Shown here one piece after another: positions 8,280 through 15,401 of a DNA stretch of 64,000 nucleotides. Position numbers and translations under genes: made by a program. The number at the start of each line of letters is the position of its first letter. Position 1 is the first letter of the stretch. The stretch is from Anaerolineae bacterium. GTDB lineage: Bacteria; Chloroflexota; Anaerolineae; 4572-78; J111. The stretch is from NCBI GenBank assembly GCA_023382535.1, contig JAHDWA010000028.1, positions 1 through 64,000 on the forward strand, in the 5' to 3' direction. The notes beneath the pieces are model-generated. The model worked only from the letters and a program-made list of their open reading frames with translations, made no database searches and had not been told where the DNA came from.

Positions 8280-9658
8280 TGCAGCAAAATCGACTCGATC
8301 TTTTAACCACAATTCCCCTGCTCAAAGCCTTACTCAAATCGCGCCTGTTCCAGCCGATCTTGATGCTGGTGACCTTAGCCTTCTTTGTCTTCGCCATCTT
8401 GACGGGCCTGTTCGGGACGCCGGCGGGGGCTAAAAACTTCAGCATCATCTACATCTGGATCGTTTGGTGGGCGGTGCTGATTATCGTCCTGGTGCCGTTC
8501 TTCGGGCGCTTGTGGTGTACCGTCTGCCCTATTCCCGGCCCCGGTGAGTGGCTGCAGCGGCGCAGTATCATCTACAAGCGTTTTCCGCAGTTAATGAGCC
8601 TGCGCCGGCGCTGGCCCCGCCGCTTCAAAAATATCTGGCTGCAAAACTTTGGCTTTCTGGGGGTGGCCCTGTTCAGCGCCATCATCCTGACCCGGCCTTC
8701 GGTGACCGCCTGGGTGCTGCTGAGCTTTCTTCTGCTAGGGGTTATTCTCAGCATTTTCTACGAGAACCGGGTCTTTTGCCGCTATGTCTGCCCGGTCGGG
8801 GGTTTTATTGGCCTTTATTCCTTGACCTCTACGGTTGAACTACGGGTTAAGGATGCCCAGGTGTGCAAGGACCATACGACGAAAGATTGCGTGGTCGGCA
8901 CGGCCACCAGCTACGGCTGTCCCTGGCTGGTCTTTCCCGGCAACCTGGAGCGTAACACCTACTGCGGCTTGTGTACCGAGTGTCTCAAAAGCTGTCCAAA
9001 GGATAACATTGCGCTTAACCTCAGACCCTTTGGCAGCGATCTGCTGGTCGCCAAGGGTCGCAGCCTGGACGAAGCCTATAAAGCCTTCATTATGCTCACC
9101 TGTGCTCTGCTCTACTCAGCCGTGCTGCTGGGGCCATGGGGCTGGCTGAAGGGCTGGGCCAACATGGACACCTGGGGGCAGTGGGCCATCTACGCCGCTG
9201 GCTTCTTAAGTGTCAATTTACTGGTCGTTCCCGGCCTGTTCTGGCTGGCTGCAATGGCCGCGCGAAAACTGGCCCGGTTGGAAATTTCGCCCCGGCAGGC
9301 TTTTGTGGATTACGCTTACGCGCTGGTACCGATGGGGTTAATGGGCTGGATTGCTTTCAGCCTGGCCTTTGTCTTTGTCAACGGCAGCTATGCTCTGCCG
9401 GTTCTGTCGGACCCCTTTGGCTGGGGCTGGAACCTGTTTGGAACCAAAGATATTCCCTGGACACCGTTCCTGCCCGATTTTGCCGCCGCCCTGCAAGTGC
9501 TCGTCTTACTGCTGGGCCTGGCTTTCTCTATTACCACCGCCTTCCGCCTGGGTCGCCAACATGCTAAAAGTGACGCCCTGGCCTGGCGTGGAACGTTGCC
9601 GGTGGCTGCTTTTTTGTCAGCCGTTACCCTGGTGTTTTTCAGATTGTATCTGGGATGA
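8279..9658 (+). CDS. NosR/NapH-like membrane polyferredoxin
   Basis: 459 residues with about ten membrane helices and iron-sulfur motifs: LWCTVCPIPGPGEW, FCRYVCPVGG and YCGLCTECLKSCPKDN, the last a classic 4Fe-4S site. The CxxCP-containing membrane core fits the Fer4_5 group that includes NapH, NosR and CcoG, which move electrons from quinol or the cytoplasm to periplasmic reductases. No flavin-binding domain is seen, unlike full NosR. It starts one base before the end of the CuA gene and is followed by a CuA-cytochrome c protein, so it probably feeds those copper centres. The terminal acceptor is not encoded here. Confidence 0.9.
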   Translation: MQQNRLDLLTTIPLLKALLKSRLFQPILMLVTLAFFVFAILTGLFGTPAGAKNFSIIYIWIVWWAVLIIVLVPFFGRLWCTVCPIPGPGEWLQRRSIIYKRFPQLMSLRRRWPRRFKNIWLQNFGFLGVALFSAIILTRPSVTAWVLLSFLLLGVILSIFYENRVFCRYVCPVGGFIGLYSLTSTVELRVKDAQVCKDHTTKDCVVGTATSYGCPWLVFPGNLERNTYCGLCTECLKSCPKDNIALNLRPFGSDLLVAKGRSLDEAYKAFIMLTCALLYSAVLLGPWGWLKGWANMDTWGQWAIYAAGFLSVNLLVVPGLFWLAAMAARKLARLEISPRQAFVDYAYALVPMGLMGWIAFSLAFVFVNGSYALPVLSDPFGWGWNLFGTKDIPWTPFLPDFAAALQVLVLLLGLAFSITTAFRLGRQHAKSDALAWRGTLPVAAFLSAVTLVFFRLYLG

Positions 9659-9738
9659 AAGGTGCAAGGGAGTAGGAGAGAGTCAATTATACATCTCCTC
9701 CGCTCCTCCGCACCCCTGCTCCCCTGCTGCTTCTTGTG

Positions 9739-10803
9739 ATGAATGAACGTAACCTTGAACGTCTCGCCCTGACCGTCCTGGCCATCATCCTGGTCGGCCT
9801 ACCCCTCGCTGTTTTCGGCTACCAGTACGGGCTGCGCCCGGCTTGGAGCGGCATGCGAACCATAGACATTATTGCGGCAGCCCCGGAAGCCGGCGGTTTC
9901 CAGCCCGCTAGCATCGAGGTCCAAAAAGGCGAAAAAGTCCGCCTGCGCTTCAGCGTACCGGATGTCACTCACGGCGTCGCCGTGGCCGGGTTGGGGGTAG
10001 ACCTCGGCCAGATTGACCCGGGCCAGGTCAAAGAAGTCGAAGTTATGTTCGATGAAGCGGGCGTCGTTACCTTTTACTGCAACACCTGGTGCAGCCCCAA
10101 CCACTGGCGCATGCGCGGTACGGTTACGGTGATAGATCCCGCCGACCCCCAGGCTCACTTGCAGGCCAGTTCCGGCCCCGACCCGGTCATCCAATCTCTC
10201 ATCGCCCGCCAGGTTGATATTGACGCCCCCCGCCAGGCCCTGATTGTTCCAACTGAGACGCCTTCATCCGCCGCCGGCCAAGCCCTGGTTGAGCAGTACC
10301 GCCCTGCTTTGCCCGCCCAACTTTTTGAGAGCGACTGGCTGCGGCAGCACAGCCCGGCCGAGGCTTATCTTTTGCTTCAGGAGAAATTACCTCAGCTAAC
10401 CGAGGTCCAACGATGGGATCTTATCGCTTATCTCTGGACGGCTCCTCTAACGGAAGATGACCGGGCCTGGGCAGGTCAGCAATACGCCAAAAACTGCGCC
10501 GCCTGCCACGGTGAAACCGGCCGGGGAGATGGTCCGGCTGCCGCCGCGATTAATGCCCAACTCCAGTCCAGCCCAATGGTCAGCATGACCCATCAGGTGG
10601 CCTCCTTTGCTCCCTCGCCCCAAACCATGGCCGCGACAACGGACATTTATTACGCCAAGCTCCGCCGGGGCGGAATGGGCACCTCCATGCCCTCTTTCGG
10701 CCCCATTTTTAATGAAGCCGAAACGTGGAAACTGGTTTACTATTTATGGGAGCTAACCTTTACCCAAACGCAACCAGGGCCAGCCCGCGAGCACGGGCAT
10801 TGA
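9739..10803 (+). CDS. CuA domain fused to cytochrome c
   Basis: A 354-residue membrane-anchored protein. After a helix at 9-28 comes a cupredoxin domain at about 42-133 with H78 and C114-N-T-W-C118-S-P-N-H122-W-R-M125, again the full CuA ligand set. A linker leads to a class I cytochrome c domain with heme motif CAACH (253-257) and probable axial Met317 (TSMPSF). The order CuA then heme c resembles the caa3-type subunit II C-terminus, but the two-helix anchor and oxidase partner are absent. Start taken as ATG 9739; a GTG one codon earlier is equivalent. A pyrimidine-rich microrepeat fills the 80 bases upstream. Confidence 0.9.
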   Translation: MNERNLERLALTVLAIILVGLPLAVFGYQYGLRPAWSGMRTIDIIAAAPEAGGFQPASIEVQKGEKVRLRFSVPDVTHGVAVAGLGVDLGQIDPGQVKEVEVMFDEAGVVTFYCNTWCSPNHWRMRGTVTVIDPADPQAHLQASSGPDPVIQSLIARQVDIDAPRQALIVPTETPSSAAGQALVEQYRPALPAQLFESDWLRQHSPAEAYLLLQEKLPQLTEVQRWDLIAYLWTAPLTEDDRAWAGQQYAKNCAACHGETGRGDGPAAAAINAQLQSSPMVSMTHQVASFAPSPQTMAATTDIYYAKLRRGGMGTSMPSFGPIFNEAETWKLVYYLWELTFTQTQPGPAREHGH

Positions 10804-10811
10804 GCAAAGGC

Positions 10812-11444
10812 TTAAGTTAAGCGGTTGGCCTTGGCGGCCTGGCGGTCCCGCAGGAGCTGCTTGTAAAACGGCTCGCCGTAAAGCTGCTCTTCCAGCTTTT
10901 TCCAGGGTACTCTGACCAATGAGCCGGGAGCGGCCAGACCCAGAAACTCAGCCCGCTTGGCCAGGCCGGCGTAGCTCAATGTGGTCTGCGTTTCGTGCTT
11001 GAGGCGAACCAGCACTTCGGGGCTGCACTGGCGGGGGCCGATGCCCATCTGGCGGAGTTGAGCAAAGAACTCCTGCTCCGGGAAAATCAATTCGGCGGCA
11101 AAGATTTCCGCCCCAATCTCGACCGGTTCGCGCTGGTTGGAGGCATCACAGTAGGAGATAGGCTGGCCGCGATCCACCAGGTGGTGCTTTAGTTCGTGGG
11201 CCATGGTAAAAATCAGCGGCTCCGGCGGCAGGTGACGGGCCAGCATAACCGTCGGTCCCAACTCGTCGTCAAAATAAGCGCCGCGCAGGGCCTTGAGCTT
11301 GTGCGGCCACAGATCAATTTTGATACCGTAAGCCCGGTAGACCCGGCGCAGGTCCGAGCGAAGCACGCGCGGGCCAGCCAGTCCATGCTCCTGGCGGACC
11401 TGCCGGGCCAAAGCCCTCATTTCATCATAATAAAAATGGCTCAC
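10812..11444 (-). CDS. ImmA/IrrE-family metallopeptidase
   Basis: A 210-residue zinc peptidase of the DUF955/ImmA group: active site HELKH at 83-87 with probable third ligand E113 in GAEIFAAELIFP. Known relatives (ImmA, IrrE/PprI, CapP) cleave a partner XRE repressor in response to DNA damage or single-stranded DNA. The partner here is the next gene, overlapped by four bases (11441-11444), so the pair is translated together. The C-terminal region after about 150 is predicted helical and may sense the signal. The gene ends 8 bases from the convergent CuA-cytochrome gene, which is a separate unit. Confidence 0.92.
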   Translation of the reverse strand: MSHFYYDEMRALARQVRQEHGLAGPRVLRSDLRRVYRAYGIKIDLWPHKLKALRGAYFDDELGPTVMLARHLPPEPLIFTMAHELKHHLVDRGQPISYCDASNQREPVEIGAEIFAAELIFPEQEFFAQLRQMGIGPRQCSPEVLVRLKHETQTTLSYAGLAKRAEFLGLAAPGSLVRVPWKKLEEQLYGEPFYKQLLRDRQAAKANRLT

Positions 11445-11827
11445 GCGACGCTTTTCCTCTTCCGCCCGGCGCGGGGACGCTCCTGGCCCCCATACAGGCC
11501 GCGCGCCCGGCGAAACTCGGCGTAACGCCGCAGCTCTTCCAGGTCTTCCGGCTTAAGCTGCCGGGCGGCGCGCAGCAAGGCGGTCATCGGCTCATTGGCC
11601 GGGGTTTCCTCCGGCGGGAAGAACTCCAGAATAGACACTCCGAAGAAACGAGCCAGTTGATCCAGGTCTTCCAGGCTGGGCCGGTAGGTGGCCGTCTCCC
11701 AGCGCGAGATGGTATTGGTGGCCACACCCAGAGCTTTAGCCAGCGCCTCCTGGGACAGCCCTTGCCCATCCCCGTAGTTTAGGCGCAAATCGCGAATACG
11801 CTGCCCTACGTGCTCAAAAAGGTTCAT
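11441..11827 (-). CDS. XRE-family repressor partnered with ImmA-type protease
   Basis: 128 residues with a canonical helix-turn-helix at about 9-66 (LSQEALAKALGVATNTISRW) followed by a helical tail of about 50 residues that could carry the cleavage site. The ImmA-type protease gene follows with a 4-base overlap, as in ImmR-ImmA and CapH-CapP pairs. It is divergent from the HAS-barrel/HerA/nuclease operon, with a palindrome at 11843-11855 between them, so it probably represses that operon and itself. A TATAAT on the minus strand lies only two bases before the ATG. Confidence 0.92.
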   Translation of the reverse strand: MNLFEHVGQRIRDLRLNYGDGQGLSQEALAKALGVATNTISRWETATYRPSLEDLDQLARFFGVSILEFFPPEETPANEPMTALLRAARQLKPEDLEELRRYAEFRRARGLYGGQERPRAGRKRKSVA

Positions 11828-11842
11828 TGATTATAATGACTT

Positions 11843-11855
11843 TCCTGTTTCAGGA
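11843..11855. promoter_or_regulatory. Candidate XRE operator palindrome
   Basis: TCCTG-TTT-CAGGA is a perfect 13-base dyad between the divergent XRE gene and the HerA operon, 20 bases before the operon's -35 box and 16 bases from the XRE start. Size and position suit a small repressor dimer. Inference from symmetry only. Confidence 0.5.
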
Positions 11856-11874
11856 TAAGATTTTACCAATAATG

Positions 11875-11902
11875 TTGACAAGTTACTTTTTTATGCTATA
11901 TT
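11875..11902 (+). promoter_or_regulatory. Sigma70-like promoter of HerA/nuclease operon
   Basis: A consensus TTGACA (11875-11880), 16-base spacer and TATATT (11897-11902) precede the HAS-barrel gene by about 80 bases. Confidence 0.65.
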
Positions 11903-11982
11903 TACCGTAATTATTATACTCATTTAGGAAAATATTTCAACTCAAAGTGGATAATTTGTTTTAACAAAAGGAGTGTTAGTCC

Positions 11983-12300
11983 ATGAAGATCCAGATCAAG
12001 CAAATTAAGGGTGACATTGTCGAGTTGCTGTTTAATCCTAGAGAGGAAGATCTGCGCGTGGGCGAGAATTTAACCCTGCGCGAAAACGGCAGCAGCCGGG
12101 GCTTGATTGTGCAGGTGATCGAGTTTCGTACTGTTACCTACCCTTCGTTGGTGCAAGAAATGCTGCAACTGATCGCCGAAGAGGGGCCAACGCCTAATTC
12201 CGCTCCTGAACCGGACGGCTTATCCGAAAAGAGTAATCTCAAGCTGGCTATTGCCAAAATCAGAAAGGTTGTCCAATGGGCACCAATGGCCGCCGCCTAA
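11983..12300 (+). CDS. Small HAS-barrel-like protein
   Basis: 105 residues. The first 50 form a beta-rich stretch (GDIVELLFN, VGENLTLRE, GLIVQVIEF) resembling the HAS barrel, the N-terminal domain that HerA helicases use to contact their nuclease. Here it is a separate gene directly before a HerA-like ATPase that lacks the barrel, overlapping it by 25 bases. This suggests a domain split into its own subunit. ATG at 11983 has AAAGGAG at 9 bases. The family assignment is by pattern and gene order and would need a profile search. Confidence 0.75.
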   Translation: MKIQIKQIKGDIVELLFNPREEDLRVGENLTLRENGSSRGLIVQVIEFRTVTYPSLVQEMLQLIAEEGPTPNSAPEPDGLSEKSNLKLAIAKIRKVVQWAPMAAA

Positions 12301-13547
12301 GATTCGGGGATGAAGAGGGCTTGAATCGGTGGGAGCAGTGGGATGGCTGGATTCCTACCCGCGATGTAACCATCGAGCGCACCACCGATGAGGAGGTTTT
12401 TGCCAATGCTACCCGCAACCTGGGCCATCCCCTCCAGTTGGGCCATACCCTGGCCGGGCACCCTTTTTTGGTTGAAGGGCAAGACCTGGAAAAAGTCAAC
12501 GTAGTGACCGGGGTCAAGGGCAGCGGCAAAAGCCACCTTTCCAAAGTCCTCTTACTCCAGCTCATTGCCAGCGGCGCGCCGTGCGTCGTCTTTGATATTA
12601 ACAAAGAGTATATCCACCTGCCCAAGGTCGAGCTTGACCCGGAGACGGGCAAAGTGACCCAGCGGGGCATTATCCACCTGGAAGCGGGTGGCAACTTTCG
12701 CCTGGGGGTCCGGCAGTTCGGCCTGGCCCCCATGATGACCCTCTTGCAGCGTTTCGGCCTGCCGGAAGTGTCGGCCCTTTACTTTGAGAACCGGCTGGCC
12801 CGGCTGTGGGCCGAAGCCGAGGCCATCGAACGGGAGCGGGGCCGCGTGCCGTATGTCGGCCTGGAGCAAATCATGCAAATGGCCGAGAACAACGAGTTTG
12901 GCGGCGGCTCGAATGCCATGGTGGTCAATCAAGCCATTCGCTCGCGGCTGGAGGCGCTCAAAAATACCAATATTTTTGCCCGCAATCCGCAGGAGGCGGC
13001 CTCGTTGAGCGAGTCCTACCGCCGCATCCGGCAAGGCGGGGCACTGGTGATTGACATCTCAGCCCTGTCGAACCTGGCCCGCGAAGGCTTTGTCCAGGCC
13101 ATCATCGAACTGATCAAAGACTTGTGCTTGTGGGAGATTGAAAACGGCACCCACCGCTTCCCCTTCATCTTCTTTGAAGAAGCCCATCTGTACGTGTCGC
13201 GCCATAGTATTGATTACATCGTGACCCGGGCACGCCACCTGGGCATCACCAGTTTCTTTGTGACCAATATGATCCACGGGCTGGATGAGACCATCCTGCG
13301 CCAGGCCGACAACCTGTTTTTGCTGCGCGTCCCCTTTGAGGATGACGTGCGTCACGTCTCGCGTGGCGCGGCAACCGACTACGAAACGATGGCCGCCTTT
13401 GTCCGCCGGCTGCGGCAGCACCACGCCCTGGTCATCGGCAATGTGACCGCCCAATATCCTCTCATCTTCAGAGTGGACCGGCTGGCCGGGATCAATACCG
13501 CCGGGGAGACGCGCTTCTTCTTCCAACGGGGTATCCCCACAGAATAG
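12276..13547 (+). CDS. HerA-like hexameric DNA-translocating ATPase
   Basis: 423 residues of the DUF87/HerA type: Walker A GVKGSGKS (79-86), Walker B plus acidic pair FPFIFFEEAH (296-305), and the arginine-finger region VTRARHLGI (316-324), then FFVTN and ADNLFLL typical of HerA C-termini. HerA forms hexameric rings that pump DNA and activate a partner nuclease. The nuclease candidate follows ten bases later. No conjugation genes are present, so a VirB4/TraG role is unlikely. The N-terminal barrel is missing and probably supplied by the preceding gene. Confidence 0.92.
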   Translation: MGTNGRRLRFGDEEGLNRWEQWDGWIPTRDVTIERTTDEEVFANATRNLGHPLQLGHTLAGHPFLVEGQDLEKVNVVTGVKGSGKSHLSKVLLLQLIASGAPCVVFDINKEYIHLPKVELDPETGKVTQRGIIHLEAGGNFRLGVRQFGLAPMMTLLQRFGLPEVSALYFENRLARLWAEAEAIERERGRVPYVGLEQIMQMAENNEFGGGSNAMVVNQAIRSRLEALKNTNIFARNPQEAASLSESYRRIRQGGALVIDISALSNLAREGFVQAIIELIKDLCLWEIENGTHRFPFIFFEEAHLYVSRHSIDYIVTRARHLGITSFFVTNMIHGLDETILRQADNLFLLRVPFEDDVRHVSRGAATDYETMAAFVRRLRQHHALVIGNVTAQYPLIFRVDRLAGINTAGETRFFFQRGIPTE

Positions 13548-13556
13548 GAGTCACCC

Positions 13557-14429
13557 ATGAAAAAGTTGCGTGGAGCCGCCGAGTATACGGTAGAATGGCT
13601 CCAGGAAGAACATAAGAGCCAGAAAGAGTATATCAAGCCCTCGTCGCTGGCCAAGGGCTGTTTGCTGTACGTGGCCTTTGAACTGCAGGGCAAACCCAAG
13701 CCGCCCTTCGATGCCCGGGTGGGCCGGATTCTTTCGGTGGGGACCGACAGCCACCGCCGCTTGCAGCGGGCAATGAGCCGGGCCTGCTTAGCCCAGGAAG
13801 TCTTTTTTGAGATACCGGAGTACCGGATTCACGGCTTTTGTGACGGGATTCTTTACATTCCACCTGGGGTGAATGTGGACGAGGCCGCCACCGGCTTCTG
13901 GGCGCTGGAATACAAAACCAGCGCGGCCAGTGAGTTTGACAAAATCAAAGCTGCCAAAATCCCGAAGGAAGAACACGTGCGTCAGGCTCAAATTTACCTG
14001 TGGGGAATCGAGAAATACTACCAGGGAGCTGTCCCGCTCAACGGCGCTATCATTTACTACGAAAACCGCGATACTCTCGACCACCTCGCCTTCGAAGTCT
14101 ATCCCGACCCGGACATGATGGCCGACCTGCTGGCTCGAATCAAGCGCATGCTGAACTTGTTAGAAATGGACCAGTTACCGGAAGACGATGTGCTGCCGCC
14201 GGATCACTGGGCCCACGGTTACTGCGCCTATTTGGATATCTGCGAGCCGGGAAAGCAGGCCATCGAGTGGCAGAAGTCCCAACCCAAACAACTGCCTGAC
14301 AAGGTCATGGCCGATATGATCGCCAAGCGCATCGTCGCCAAAAAGGGGGCCGAAAAAATGACCTCCAAGAAGAAGCCGGTCGGCCAGCGGTCGCTGCTGG
14401 ACCTGGCTCAAGAGTTGGATTGGGAGTAA
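13557..14429 (+). CDS. RecB/Cas4-type PD-(D/E)XK nuclease
   Basis: A 290-residue nuclease with the RecB-family signature: H66 (GTDSHRRLQ), D96 (GFCDGIL), E118-x-K120 (LEYKT) and Q144 (RQAQIYLWG). C35 near the N-terminus and C223 and C229 in HGYCAYLDICE sit where Cas4 and AddB place 4Fe-4S ligands, but a fourth cysteine is not evident; H217 or H220 might replace it. A Lys-rich C-terminal tail could bind DNA. RBS GGAG lies 7 bases before the ATG. There is no cas1 or cas2 nearby, so it is not a CRISPR adaptation gene; the HerA partner points to DNA end processing or defence. Confidence 0.9.
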   Translation: MKKLRGAAEYTVEWLQEEHKSQKEYIKPSSLAKGCLLYVAFELQGKPKPPFDARVGRILSVGTDSHRRLQRAMSRACLAQEVFFEIPEYRIHGFCDGILYIPPGVNVDEAATGFWALEYKTSAASEFDKIKAAKIPKEEHVRQAQIYLWGIEKYYQGAVPLNGAIIYYENRDTLDHLAFEVYPDPDMMADLLARIKRMLNLLEMDQLPEDDVLPPDHWAHGYCAYLDICEPGKQAIEWQKSQPKQLPDKVMADMIAKRIVAKKGAEKMTSKKKPVGQRSLLDLAQELDWE

Positions 14430-14446
14430 CTGTTTTGCAGCATTGC

Positions 14447-14573
14447 GCCTGAGATTGAAATCTCAGGCTGACAACTCAAGTTGGCTGAAGCCGACTCGGT
14501 CTCTGTGCTTACTTGTTCAGTTTTCAGTATGCTTCAGCATACTTTAGCTGTCAGACCTGAGCTTCAGCTCGGG
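14447..14573. repeat. Cluster of four TGAA/TTCA-loop hairpins
   Basis: Four hairpins lie in a row: 14447-14468 (stem GCCTGAGAT, loop TGAA), 14479-14496 (AGTTGGC, TGAA), 14527-14542 (GTATGC, TTCA) and 14556-14573 (CCTGAGC, TTCA). Stems differ, loops are constant, and the last two are inverted relative to the first two. They separate the nuclease gene from the convergent B3/4 gene and could act as a bidirectional transcription barrier. Confidence 0.75.
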
Positions 14574-14578
14574 TCCAA

Positions 14579-15271
14579 CTAAAACTCTAACCGGGGTTCC
14601 GAGGCGGTGAGAACAGCCCTATACCGGGGCGCTGACCAGAGAGTGGTGATGCCCTGAGCTAACGCATCAATCAACGCAGGAACGTCGTCACCGGCAGTCG
14701 GGTGCAAACCTTCGCTGACGATGAGCGCACTCTGGGTTTCCGGCCCAATCGTCGAACGGCGGCTCTGGCGAAAGGTCCAGCGGCGGGCATGGACCTGGTT
14801 GGCGGCGTCGGCAAAAATAACTTCGCCGGGTTCGGGGGTTTCAATCTCGCCGCTAAAGGCCAGGTACTGCTCGTCGCCGCGGGCATGGCGCACTTCCAAA
14901 TAGCCGGTCACGCCGGCCAGGTCAAAGACAGCCACCGGCAGGGCAAAGGCCAGCGAGACGGCATTGCACAAATCAACCAGGGGATGCAGGCGGGGCAGGT
15001 CACCTTCCTTGCGGAAACGGCGCAGCAGGGCTTCGCCGGCCGAGCGGTACTGCGTCGGCTTTAAGCCCATCTGAGCATAGGCCCGCCGCCAGGCCGAAAT
15101 TTCCGGCAGGTCAGATTCCACGCCCTGGCCTAACCGCTCCCGCGCCCGCTCAAACCAGGGCTGGAGCAAACTCCCGGCCTCAACCTGCGGCTGAATCCCC
15201 TCGACGACCAACAGGCCCGGCACCAGTTGGGGAAATTGCTGCCAGATTGCAGCAGAATGGCAAAAATACAT
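14579..15271 (-). CDS. B3/B4 tRNA-binding-domain protein (COG3382-like)
   Basis: 230 residues resembling the stand-alone B3/4 domain found in phenylalanyl-tRNA synthetase beta chains: AYAQMGLKPTQYRSAGEALL, then DLCNAVSLAFALPV and GEVIFADAANQVHARRW. Free-standing versions are thought to handle mischarged or uncharged tRNA, but the exact role is unsettled. No synthetase gene is nearby. ATG at 15271 is the first good start. It converges on the nuclease gene across the hairpin cluster. Confidence 0.82.
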   Translation of the reverse strand: MYFCHSAAIWQQFPQLVPGLLVVEGIQPQVEAGSLLQPWFERARERLGQGVESDLPEISAWRRAYAQMGLKPTQYRSAGEALLRRFRKEGDLPRLHPLVDLCNAVSLAFALPVAVFDLAGVTGYLEVRHARGDEQYLAFSGEIETPEPGEVIFADAANQVHARRWTFRQSRRSTIGPETQSALIVSEGLHPTAGDDVPALIDALAQGITTLWSAPRYRAVLTASEPRLEF

Positions 15272-15301
15272 AGTTAACCTGAAGTTGAATTCTTATTAAC
15301 T

Positions 15302-15348
15302 GCACCCTTCGATACGCCTTTCACTGCGTTCCAGGCTACTCAGGGTGC
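15302..15348. repeat. Imperfect long stem-loop
   Basis: GCACCCT (15302-15308) pairs with AGGGTGC (15342-15348), enclosing an ACGC/GCGT inner stem. It sits between the sortase and B3/4 genes, both on the minus strand, and has no T-run. Probably an intergenic repeat rather than a terminator. Confidence 0.5.
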
Positions 15349-15401
15349 GATATACGACAGGTATTTAGTGATCGGCGGTCAATGTGGGCTGGCGGCAGTC
15401 T

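Noticed and set aside
7286..10803. Nitrous oxide reductase operon
   Set aside because: CuA and NosR-like parts are present, but there is no nosZ, nosD or nosL. Calling it nos would overstate the evidence.
12276..13547. Conjugation ATPase (VirB4/TraG)
   Set aside because: Walker B with the EEAH pair and the arginine-finger region fit HerA, and no other transfer genes are nearby.
13557..14429. cas4 of a CRISPR locus
   Set aside because: No CRISPR array and no cas1 or cas2 in the window.
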